The notes beneath the pieces were generated by a model. It was not told the origin of the DNA and ran no database searches. It saw nothing but the letters and a program-made list of their open reading frames with translations. DNA of 6,270 nt, from NCBI GenBank assembly GCA_029856375.1, contig JAHQWX010000116.1, positions 1-6,270 on the forward strand, written 5' to 3'. Positions 1-5,881 of the stretch are shown one piece after another; the stretch's first letter is position 1, and every line of letters starts with the position of its first letter. The translations under genes were made by a program, and so were the position numbers. The stretch is from Promethearchaeia archaeon. Lineage in GTDB: Archaea > Asgardarchaeota > Lokiarchaeia > Sigyniarchaeales > SOKP01.

Positions 1-1
1 C

Positions 2-820
2 CCAATCCCCCCTAAATTTGACGATAAACCGCGTTTTATGAAGGAAATGTACGAATCTTACAATTTAAATCTATTAAACGAAGAGGATAAAAAAGAAATT
101 ATTGCTACTTATTACGGAATGGTATCAAGAGTGGACGATCAATTTGGTTTAGTGATTGAAAAATTTAAAGAAAAAGGATATTACGACGATGCTGCAATAG
201 TCTTTTTCGCTGACCATGGGGATTATACTACGGATTACGGATTAACCGAAAAATGGTCAGTTGGTTTTCAAGACTGTTTAATTAGAATCCCGCTAATCAT
301 TAAACTACCTAATAACGAGTCAAAGGGAACGAAAAATTACAACATGGTAGAAAATATCGATCTCTTTCCAACAATTGCAGAATTAGCACAATTGAATTTA
401 AATTACACGCATTTTGGAAAATCTTTGAATTCTCTAATGAGAGGAGAAACTAACGCGCATCGAGATGCTGTCTTCGCTGAAGGAGGTTATAATCCCAGGG
501 AACCTCAATGCTTTGAAATGAAAGTTAAAAATCCCGACCAACCTTTCATAGGTATATACTACGATAAAATTAGGATTTCTTACGATCATCCCACTACAGT
601 TAGCCGAGCTGCAATGATAAGGACAAACGAATGGAAATATGTAGCTCGTTCTGCGGGAAAAGAAGAGTTATATAATTTAATCATGGACCCTCAGGAATTG
701 ACTAATCTTATTGACGATGCCAATTTCAAAGATATTTTAGATAAATTACGATATCGACTTTTAAAATGGTACATTGATACAAGCGATAACGCCCCAACGA
801 GAAAGGAGCGCGCTTTATAA
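2..820 (+). CDS. Sulfatase (alkaline phosphatase superfamily), C-terminal part, 5' partial
   Basis: Hydrolyses a sulfate ester, probably on a glycan or small organic sulfate; the substrate cannot be read from this part. The frame is open to the left edge: codons from position 2 read PIPPKFDDKPRF before the first ATG at 38, so that ATG is internal. Visible sulfatase landmarks are the VSRVDDQFG segment (about 125-151), the ADHGD metal-binding motif (Asp at 212-214, His at 215-217), the following GLTEKW with the conserved Lys, IRIPLIIKLP (about 284-310), ENIDLFPTIAELA (about 350-388), and the typical C-terminal MIRTNEWKYV and EELYNLIMDPQELTNL segments. The formylglycine-forming Cys/Ser motif and the first metal ligands lie upstream of the window, so catalytic competence and any signal peptide cannot be judged. 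It ends 8 bp from a convergent gene. Family assignment is firm; subfamily is unknown. Confidence 0.93.
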   Translation, partial: PIPPKFDDKPRFMKEMYESYNLNLLNEEDKKEIIATYYGMVSRVDDQFGLVIEKFKEKGYYDDAAIVFFADHGDYTTDYGLTEKWSVGFQDCLIRIPLIIKLPNNESKGTKNYNMVENIDLFPTIAELAQLNLNYTHFGKSLNSLMRGETNAHRDAVFAEGGYNPREPQCFEMKVKNPDQPFIGIYYDKIRISYDHPTTVSRAAMIRTNEWKYVARSAGKEELYNLIMDPQELTNLIDDANFKDILDKLRYRLLKWYIDTSDNAPTRKERAL

Positions 821-828
821 ATTTTCTA

Positions 829-1167
829 TTATTCCTGTTTTGTCAATTCGTTAAATTTCGTCGTATATTTATCAAATTTTTCTTTAATCTCGGGGTGCTC
901 ATTTAGATACGCGTAAATTTCTTCTGCGTGGTCTTCACCAAATTGCATAAACTCTTGCGAGCTTACACCGATTTTTTCGAAATCTCTTGCAAATTCTTCA
1001 AAAGTTCCAAGAACAACATCGATTAAGCCGCCAAATGCATCTCCAAAATCAAATCCTTTTTTGCTCTTCATTTTTTTTTGAAATTTTTTCATCTTCTTAG
1101 TTAAAATTTTAAGTAAATCTGGAAAAATTTCAATAGTTTTATTCACATATTCTTCAATATCTACCAT
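829..1167 (-). CDS. Hypothetical small helical protein (112 aa)
   Basis: I do not recognise a family. The protein is charged and probably mostly alpha-helical, with no signal peptide or convincing transmembrane segment. Residues 24-37 are very lysine-rich (KKMKKFQKKMKSKK). They are followed by a glycine/hydrophobic stretch (GFDFGDAFGGLIDVVLG, residues 38-54) and an acidic C-terminal half (EDHAEEIYAYLNEHPEIKE, about 78-96). The basic-then-acidic layout could suit nucleic-acid or protein binding, but that is inference. It lies 31 bp downstream of the ketopantoate-reductase-like gene on the same strand, so co-transcription is likely. No clear Shine-Dalgarno precedes the ATG at 1167. It is convergent with the sulfatase, with 8 bp between the stop codons. 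The absence of any competing frame and the protein-like composition support it being a real gene. Confidence 0.7.
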   Translation of the reverse strand: MVDIEEYVNKTIEIFPDLLKILTKKMKKFQKKMKSKKGFDFGDAFGGLIDVVLGTFEEFARDFEKIGVSSQEFMQFGEDHAEEIYAYLNEHPEIKEKFDKYTTKFNELTKQE

Positions 1168-1198
1168 ATTAAGAATTATAGATTATGCGCTGAAAAAC

Positions 1199-2131
1199 TT
1201 AAGCAAAACTCAATTTATATAGCGTGCTATTTGCGTCTAAATTTGTTCGCACATCCTTTACTAGTTCCCTAAAATCTTCAACGAGTCTCTTCATTTCGTC
1301 GTGAGCTGAATCTGCGTGCCCAGAAAGCGCAATTCTCCCGAAATCGGAATTTAATAAATCGCGCAGTTTCTTTATTATTATAAATTTTGGGATCCAACCT
1401 AAGACTTTGAACTTTTTAGGCAATATTGGAATCCCTAGCTTTTTTAATGCCTTCATATTTTCCCGAAAAGCTACTAGCGATAATTTTATTAGCTCTTCAA
1501 CTTCACCGAACCTTTTATTTTGCTTTTGTGCTGCATAACTCGCCATTGCTAATGGAGCGATAAGTGCCATGTGCGTTTTTAACCACGCATCAATATTTTC
1601 GCTAATATCTACTGTAATACCCGAATCTACGAATATTTTTTCAATATTCAATATCCGTTCGCTAATAGTACCATCAAGTTCACCAACATATAAAATCGCT
1701 TTGTCCATATATGCAATAACAACTATATTATCTTCCCGATAACCGCCTGGTCCACCAAATCCCAGTAATATCCTATCTTTACTAATCGCTTGCAAGTACT
1801 CATCCGCGCCATTAACATTATTACCTACAAATAATACTGTTGGAATTTTTGTGTTTTTCTTTAGGATTGGTAATATTGAACTAACTTGTTGGCGTTGCAT
1901 AATAACTAGTACAAGATCGTAATAATCTTCGGGATTTAATTTATCTGTTACATCGATTTCAGTTTTGAATGTTTCGTGGATTATGTCATCGCGAAGAATT
2001 AATCCGTGCTTTTTTAGTTGTTCTAATCGTTTTCCTCGAGATAATATTGTAACTTCGTTTTCGCCGGTTTTTAATTTATATGCAAAGATGCTACCAATAA
2101 CTCCGGCTCCGTAAACTAATATCTTAATCAT
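1199..2131 (-). CDS. Ketopantoate reductase-like (ApbA/PanE superfamily) NAD(P)H-dependent oxidoreductase
   Basis: A 310-residue cytosolic dehydrogenase of the 6-phosphogluconate-dehydrogenase-like fold, close to the usual PanE length of about 300. The N-terminal Rossmann domain has the dinucleotide motif GAGVIG (residues 8-13). Arg32 just after the second strand (ILSRGKR) suggests NADPH over NADH. FVGNNVNGADE (101-111) occupies the place of the family's QNG motif. The C-terminal helical domain begins around WLKTHMALIAPLAMASYA (183-200), where Lys185 aligns with the catalytic lysine of PanE. The asparagines that follow that lysine in true PanE are absent, and the SSMxxD...TEID signature near the C terminus is replaced by SGHADSAHDEMKRL (270-283). 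It may therefore reduce a different 2-oxo acid and not make pantoate for coenzyme A, so no gene symbol is given. It is the first gene of a probable two-gene minus-strand unit and starts beside the AT-rich divergent promoter region. Confidence 0.85.
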   Translation of the reverse strand: MIKILVYGAGVIGSIFAYKLKTGENEVTILSRGKRLEQLKKHGLILRDDIIHETFKTEIDVTDKLNPEDYYDLVLVIMQRQQVSSILPILKKNTKIPTVLFVGNNVNGADEYLQAISKDRILLGFGGPGGYREDNIVVIAYMDKAILYVGELDGTISERILNIEKIFVDSGITVDISENIDAWLKTHMALIAPLAMASYAAQKQNKRFGEVEELIKLSLVAFRENMKALKKLGIPILPKKFKVLGWIPKFIIIKKLRDLLNSDFGRIALSGHADSAHDEMKRLVEDFRELVKDVRTNLDANSTLYKLSFA

Positions 2132-2181
2132 TAATCACTTTGTCTTTTAAAATTACATTAAAATAATAAAATTAAAGCTAA

Positions 2182-2195
2182 TATTTAAATTTTAG
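2182..2195 (-). promoter_or_regulatory. Candidate archaeal TATA box/BRE for the dehydrogenase gene
   Basis: On the minus strand, 2189 to 2182 reads TTTAAATA, an exact match to the archaeal TATA consensus TTTAWATA, preceded by an A-rich BRE-like CTAAAA. It lies about 51 bp upstream of the ATG at 2131, which would place transcription start roughly 25-30 nt before that codon. The background is so AT-rich that a chance match is possible. Confidence 0.4.
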
Positions 2196-2287
2196 TCTCA
2201 TCTAAAAGATATATTTTTTTCTCTAAAAATAATCACATAAAATTATTTATCTTAAATATTAGGGATTTTAGAATAATTATCTAATAT

Positions 2288-2300
2288 TAAATTTAAAATC
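2288..2300 (+). promoter_or_regulatory. Candidate TATA box for the iron-sulfur gene
   Basis: The stretch TAAATTTAAAATC lies about 35-45 bp upstream of the GTG at 2333. With archaeal spacing, transcription would start near 2318-2325, leaving a very short leader that still includes the AGGA at 2325. CTTAAATATT at 2251-2260 is an alternative. AT-rich background makes either choice weak. Confidence 0.3.
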
Positions 2301-2324
2301 TAATTTAATTTAAATGAAGATCAT

Positions 2325-2328
2325 AGGA
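2325..2328 (+). promoter_or_regulatory. Possible ribosome binding site deciding a GTG start
   Basis: AGGA lies 4 nt before the GTG at 2333. This favours GTG over the downstream ATG at 2402, which has GAGG at 2384-2387 but at a long spacing of 14 nt. The 4-nt spacing is short, so the evidence is modest. Confidence 0.35.
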
Positions 2329-2332
2329 AATA

Positions 2333-3526
2333 GTGATTATTTATTTCGATAAATTTAATAAAAATTTAAGTATAAATACTCTCGAGGCAAATAACAATTT
2401 GATGACTGAATCAGAAGATAATTACGAAAAATTGAGAATATTGTTAAGCCCACCTTCGGCGGTGCCACTCCCAAAGAATGAATTAACTGATAAATTATTG
2501 CATAACATCTTTACTGAAGAAGAAGCCTATATAATAGGAAATGGAATTAAGAAAGCCATTAGACCTACAACCGCAAGAAAAATTAGGAAACGAACTGGTA
2601 TTCCCAAAAAAGATTTAAAAGAAAAATTAAGCGACATGAAATATACCTCGAAAATTTTAAAATTCGGTCCTTTTTACATCCTTCTTCCATACTTACCTGG
2701 ATTTTTTGAGTTCTATTTCACTACAAATCGCGACGATCCAAAACGAATAAAGAAAGCGGGTGAAGCCCATTACGAATTAATTAAAAGAGGTTTTCACGCA
2801 AAGCACGCTGCCACAGGTTATCCGCTATATCGGGTTATTCCAGCAGTTGAACCTACAGAAAAAACCATCGAGGTTAATCAAGATTTACAAGTACAACACC
2901 AAGTTTTGCCTTACGAGGTTCTGAAAAAATACTTGTCTAAATACAAAACCTTTGCTGTTCAACCTTGTAGCTGTAGGACTGCAGCAAAATATTCGGGAAA
3001 TCCCTGCAAATGTACGGATGAAAATTTCTGTGTCTCAGCGGGGCTCTTAGCAAGATATATCATTAGCGATAATGTAGGACGACAAGTTAGCTTAGATGAG
3101 CTTATGGAAATTATGAAGAAGGCCGAGAAGGAAGGATTGGTTCACGAGACAATTAATACAGTAAAAGCTTCAATGTTTATATGCAACTGTTGTTCTTGTT
3201 GTTGTGGGTTTTTAAAAACCGTAAAGGAATTAGGAAATTACGATTCGATAACTAAATCAAATTTCGAACCCTTAAGAGATAAAGAAAAATGTACATTATG
3301 CAATAAATGTTTAGAAATATGCCCCATGGGAGCAATTAAGCGTGTAGAGGATTCTCCTAAAGATATAATGGAATTCAATTACGATCTCTGCATTGGATGC
3401 GGATTGTGTGCTTCGAATTGTCCATCTAACGCAATTTCTCTTAAAAAAGTAAGAAATGAAGTACCAATAAAAGGGCTTATAGGATTATTAAGGAGAAGGA
3501 AGAAAGACAAGGAAAAAGTCCATTAA
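2333..3526 (+). CDS. Cysteine-rich 4Fe-4S dicluster ferredoxin-domain protein
   Basis: A probable cytosolic electron-transfer or redox-sensing protein of 397 residues. The C-terminal ferredoxin domain has two complete CxxCxxCxxxCP motifs, at Cys320/323/326/330 and Cys353/356/359/363, which bind two [4Fe-4S] clusters. Upstream are two further cysteine groups: Cys212, 214, 225, 227 and 233 (starting PCSCR), and the dense ICNCCSCCCG with Cys284, 286, 287, 289, 290 and 291. Residues 75-110 (TTARKIRKRTGIPKKDLKEKL) resemble a helix-turn-helix, followed by a hydrophobic FYILLPYLPGFFEFYF stretch (114-129). The C terminus is basic (LRRRKKDKEK). Similar multi-cysteine ferredoxin proteins occur in anaerobic archaea and bacteria, but I know of no assigned reaction. 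The start may be the GTG at 2333 or the ATG at 2402, which would give 374 residues; all cysteine motifs are kept either way. It is monocistronic here and convergent with the deacetylase, 11 bp away. Confidence 0.9.
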   Translation: MIIYFDKFNKNLSINTLEANNNLMTESEDNYEKLRILLSPPSAVPLPKNELTDKLLHNIFTEEEAYIIGNGIKKAIRPTTARKIRKRTGIPKKDLKEKLSDMKYTSKILKFGPFYILLPYLPGFFEFYFTTNRDDPKRIKKAGEAHYELIKRGFHAKHAATGYPLYRVIPAVEPTEKTIEVNQDLQVQHQVLPYEVLKKYLSKYKTFAVQPCSCRTAAKYSGNPCKCTDENFCVSAGLLARYIISDNVGRQVSLDELMEIMKKAEKEGLVHETINTVKASMFICNCCSCCCGFLKTVKELGNYDSITKSNFEPLRDKEKCTLCNKCLEICPMGAIKRVEDSPKDIMEFNYDLCIGCGLCASNCPSNAISLKKVRNEVPIKGLIGLLRRRKKDKEKVH

Positions 3527-3537
3527 TTGGGCTGTAT

Positions 3538-4419
3538 TCATCGCTTTTTTTTCAAATATTTATATGTATATCTAGGCTCTCTATTTTTGAGCGTATCTGA
3601 TAAATCGAACTTTGAGATTAATCCTAACTCTTCAAGCGACATGTCAATTAATTTCATATAACCCCAAATTGTAACTGTCGAATATGTGTAATATCGACTT
3701 CGTTTCCTAAAACTCATCTTCTCGAATTTTTCAGGGGGTTCAAGTTCACCATTTAAAACTCGTTGCTCTCGAAAACTTTCTGAGATGCTGCATTTTTCAA
3801 AAAGATGCCTCAAAATTGCAAACTTGTTATACATTAATATTATTAACTTATTCTCTAATGCAGTATATTGAGTTTTATGTTCAGCTAACGCTTCTTTTAT
3901 GATTTTAAAATCTTTCCACCGACATTTTACATAGAAATCTGTTCTCGTAGATAAATAATACAAAATCTTTTTAGGTAATTCAGCTGGTTTAAACTTTTTT
4001 AGAGCAAAATATACTGTTCTTCCCGTATTTAAATGATCTTCGTGAAAATCTTGTGCATACCAAGGATCGCAAGTGATAACAATATCGGGTTTTTCTTTTT
4101 TCAGTAAATCAAACACTCTCTGGACGCTCTCCTTATTTAGCGGTAAGTGTCCGTCGATATATCCCAGTTTCACGACGCGGATTTTATTATTCATCCCTTT
4201 TTCGAAAGCCTTATTCGCTCTGTCCAATTCTACCATACGAATTCTGGATAGTCTTTTTCCTTTGAAATCGTTATTTGTGGTTCCATACTCTCCATTAGTC
4301 ATTAATACCTCAATAACCTCGTTTCCCAATCTTATCGCCTCTAAATAAATAAAGGGACATCCGAGTTCTATATCGTCGGGATGGGGCGTAAAAAACATAA
4401 CCTTGACATTTTTTTTCAT
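3538..4419 (-). CDS. PIG-L/LmbE-family zinc-dependent N-deacetylase
   Basis: Removes an acetyl group from an N-acetyl sugar or sugar conjugate; the family includes GlcNAc-PI deacetylase and MshB. The 293-residue protein shows the family's motifs in order. FTPHPDDIELG (10-20) contains zinc ligands His13 and Asp16 and catalytic base Asp15. VLMTNGEYGT (38-47) and RIRMVELDRANKAF (59-72) are the usual TxGExG and RxxE motifs. HEDH (126-129) gives the third zinc ligand, His129. LAEHKTQY (178-185) matches the family's late H-x-S/T-Q segment. There is no signal peptide, so it is probably cytosolic. The actual substrate is not readable from sequence. The long basic C-terminal extension (about 230-293) may direct specificity. 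It is the last of three minus-strand genes, 63 bp after the methyltransferase, and it may have its own promoter. No Shine-Dalgarno is obvious before the ATG at 4419. Confidence 0.92.
   Translation of the reverse strand: MKKNVKVMFFTPHPDDIELGCPFIYLEAIRLGNEVIEVLMTNGEYGTTNNDFKGKRLSRIRMVELDRANKAFEKGMNNKIRVVKLGYIDGHLPLNKESVQRVFDLLKKEKPDIVITCDPWYAQDFHEDHLNTGRTVYFALKKFKPAELPKKILYYLSTRTDFYVKCRWKDFKIIKEALAEHKTQYTALENKLIILMYNKFAILRHLFEKCSISESFREQRVLNGELEPPEKFEKMSFRKRSRYYTYSTVTIWGYMKLIDMSLEELGLISKFDLSDTLKNREPRYTYKYLKKKR
3545..3552 (+). terminator. Oligo-T candidate terminator for the iron-sulfur gene
   Basis: Eight consecutive T residues lie about 19 bp past the stop codon of the iron-sulfur gene, with no hairpin before them. 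Intrinsic archaeal termination commonly uses such T-runs. The run also encodes the lysine-rich C terminus of the convergent deacetylase, which could explain it without any terminator role. Confidence 0.3.
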
Positions 4420-4476
4420 TTGAATTAGACTTCAGGTTTTTTTAAGCTTAATATTAGTTATGATCTGAATTATTAT

Positions 4477-4482
4477 AAAAAA
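4477..4482 (-). terminator. Weak oligo-T candidate terminator after the methyltransferase
   Basis: On the minus strand six T residues follow the methyltransferase TAA directly, with TATAATAATT after them and no hairpin. This may end or attenuate transcription before the deacetylase. The rest of the 63-bp gap (4420-4482) holds A/T-rich sequence, including TTAAGCTTAAAA about 35 bp before the deacetylase ATG, which could act as a TATA element. Confidence 0.3.
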
Positions 4483-5145
4483 TTAACTGGATTTTTTACT
4501 AAAATTAAGCTGGTAAATAAAAAAATTGCCGAATTTTTCTCGAAGTTCTAATCCCGCCTCTTCAGCCCATCGAATTTCGGTTTTCCTTCGAGGATAATCT
4601 GGATCTGGTAATAATTCGCATAAAGAAACCAATCCATCCGGTTTTAATATTCGCTTGCAATCGCGAAGAACTCTAACTGGATCTGGAATTTCTGGAAGGC
4701 AAGCGTTAGAAAAAACTCTATCAACGCTCTCGTCTTCGAAAGGAAAGTTGTAAACGTCTCCAATGGTAGGAATTATGTTAATTATACCTTCTTTTTCTAC
4801 TTTTTTCTTTAGATTCTCAATAATGGATTCTTGTATGTCGAGAGCATAAACTTTCCCATCGGGAAGAATTCGCTCTGCCACCGCTTTTGTATAGTTACCT
4901 TTCCCGGGACCAATTTCTATAACGATCATACCCGGTTTTAATTGCATTCGTTCAGCAACGGTTCTCGGTTTTTGAACAAATCGCCTCCACGGATTATCAA
5001 TAAGTCGGGTTCCAAAAGCGGGAATTGGAAATTTATGATATCGGCGGATTACTCTCAGAACTCCTTCGACAAAGCATAGGAAAATTAGAATAACAATTAG
5101 AAAAATCATGAAGATCCATTGCAATATTATAAACCAATCGGACAT
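4483..5145 (-). CDS. Membrane-anchored class I SAM-dependent methyltransferase
   Basis: Transfers a methyl group from S-adenosylmethionine to an unidentified acceptor, probably at the inner face of the membrane. The 220-residue protein has one strongly hydrophobic N-terminal segment (FIILQWIFMIFLIVILIFLC, about 5-24). A basic RVIRRYHK follows (31-38), so the positive-inside rule puts the catalytic domain in the cytoplasm. The methyltransferase core follows: motif I VIEIGPGKGNYT (75-86), acidic Asp103 in YALDIQ for the SAM ribose, GD at 129-130, VDRVFSNACLPEIPDP (141-156) as motif II, and ILKPDGLVSLCELLP (166-180) as motif III. The NPWRRFVQKPRTVAERMQLKPG lead-in is like archaeal type-11 methyltransferases. 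Membrane anchoring suggests a lipid, quinone or membrane-glycan acceptor, but this is inference. It begins 4 bp after the GH127 stop, so the two are probably translated together. Confidence 0.88.
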   Translation of the reverse strand: MSDWFIILQWIFMIFLIVILIFLCFVEGVLRVIRRYHKFPIPAFGTRLIDNPWRRFVQKPRTVAERMQLKPGMIVIEIGPGKGNYTKAVAERILPDGKVYALDIQESIIENLKKKVEKEGIINIIPTIGDVYNFPFEDESVDRVFSNACLPEIPDPVRVLRDCKRILKPDGLVSLCELLPDPDYPRRKTEIRWAEEAGLELREKFGNFFIYQLNFSKKSS

Positions 5146-5154
5146 TTTTTCAAT

Positions 5155-5158
5155 TCCT
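5155..5158 (-). promoter_or_regulatory. Ribosome binding site inside the end of the GH127 gene
   Basis: On the minus strand AAAGGAATTGAAAAAATG places AGGA 9 nt before the methyltransferase ATG. The GH127 TGA (5152-5150) sits between the site and the start. This arrangement supports translational coupling and confirms the chosen start. Confidence 0.55.
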
Positions 5159-5869
5159 TTTTTCTTCTATTTTATTCCAAACTTGCATAGCACAAGGCTC
5201 GCGGTTTCCCCACATAAAATATGGTATAGCAATGAACTCCTTGTTGGTTTCGTGCATTTTACCCCTTATAATGTTTACATTACCTAATAAATCCGGTTTA
5301 TTTGTTATTTTTAAATGATATTCGGGCGATATTTTATCGTTTAAAATGTCGATACCTCGATTGTCGTGGCTCTCGAGGCAATAAACTAAGGGGCCGCAGG
5401 ATATCGCGACACGCCCTCTATTGCTTTTTACTGATGGATGACTTTTATTGAATTTCGCAACCATCAAAAATTCAAATTCAATAACATCGTTATTATTCCA
5501 TTCTCGTTTTAATTGCAAATAGATTCCAGGTTGCGCTTTATGTTTTTTCTCTTCGTTATTAATAATATATGTCCTATTTTTACACCAAGAAGGTATCCGA
5601 AACATTATCGAGAATTCCTTAGGAGAAGACAATTTTATCCGAAATTTCACATTTCCTTTCCAAGGAAACTCGCTTTCTTGAACGAGCTCAATTTTAGTTC
5701 CTTTTTGTAAATTCACACTTACTTTAGATCCAATGTACTGATGAACCCAGAGCCCTTCTTCGGAGACAGAATAAATATATTTAGCTACAGATGCCATCAT
5801 TCTGGCTATGTTAGGGGGACAGCAAGCAACCTCGTACCAGTCGTGTCGTACTTGCCTTCCATCAGAAGA

Positions 5870-5881
5870 TAAAATGAACAA
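5870..5881. other. Probable chimeric join or rearrangement breakpoint
   Basis: Left of this interval the minus strand encodes well-conserved GH127 sequence as far as LSSDG (codons ending near 5872). Right of it that frame has no recognisable GH127 sequence and stops at 5918-5920, while the plus strand becomes open to the window end. No inverted repeat, insertion-sequence end or target duplication is visible at the point. Local G+C is about 38% on both sides, so composition neither supports nor excludes a foreign origin. Confidence 0.55.

Larger units (their letters stand above)
2132..2332. promoter_or_regulatory. Divergent AT-rich intergenic promoter region
   Basis: This 201-bp gap separates the minus-strand dehydrogenase from the plus-strand iron-sulfur gene. 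By hand count it holds 28 G/C bases (about 14%), far below the flanking genes. No ORF of meaningful length or RNA gene was found. It must hold both promoters. It contains two near-identical same-orientation elements, CTAATATTTAAATTT at 2178-2192 and CTAATATTAAATTT at 2281-2294. Each overlaps a plausible TATA box for one of the two flanking genes. Confidence 0.65.
5150..5881 (-). pseudogene. GH127-type (DUF1680) glycoside hydrolase, C-terminal part only, broken at its 5' end
   Basis: GH127 enzymes remove terminal beta-L-arabinofuranose residues from glycans using a zinc-bound cysteine nucleophile. Visible family landmarks are HDWYEVACCPPNIARMMAS (13-31), whose paired Cys20-Cys21 align with the nucleophile/zinc-ligand pair Cys417-Cys418 of the Bifidobacterium enzyme HypBA1, YIYSVSEEGLWVHQYIGS (36-53), GRVAISCGPLVYCLESHDN (about 156-174) and AIPYFMWGNREPCAMQVWN (218-236). 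Only about 240 of an expected 600-650 residues remain. The acid/base Glu and the two other zinc ligands (Glu322, Glu338 and Cys340 in HypBA1) should be upstream. The nominal start is a TTG at 5881. The frame continues past it without homology to a stop at 5918-5920. Family resemblance fades near 5870-5878, where another frame begins on the opposite strand. It is either an assembly-truncated functional gene or a real broken one; as written it cannot be catalytic. Confidence 0.8.

Noticed and set aside
2314..2352. A 12-codon micro-ORF (ATG at 2314, TAA at 2350-2352) overlapping the iron-sulfur gene start
   Set aside because: Too short to support, with no ribosome binding site; in such AT-rich DNA it is expected by chance, though a leader-peptide role cannot be excluded.
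4073..4348. Plus-strand ORF of 91 codons
   Set aside because: It lies wholly antisense to the well-supported deacetylase, whose motifs PHPDD and HEDH are on the minus strand; the plus translation is Ser/Phe-rich shadow sequence.
4437..4443. Run of seven T on the plus strand as a terminator
   Set aside because: No plus-strand gene ends nearby; all flanking genes are on the minus strand, where this is an A-run.
5513..5710. Plus-strand ORF of 65 codons
   Set aside because: Antisense to conserved GH127 sequence, with an Arg/Phe-rich translation typical of a shadow frame and no ribosome binding site.
5808..5873. Extending the tail ORF upstream to the in-frame ATG at 5808
   Set aside because: That stretch is antisense to the most conserved part of GH127 (the CCPPN region), so its openness is most likely incidental.
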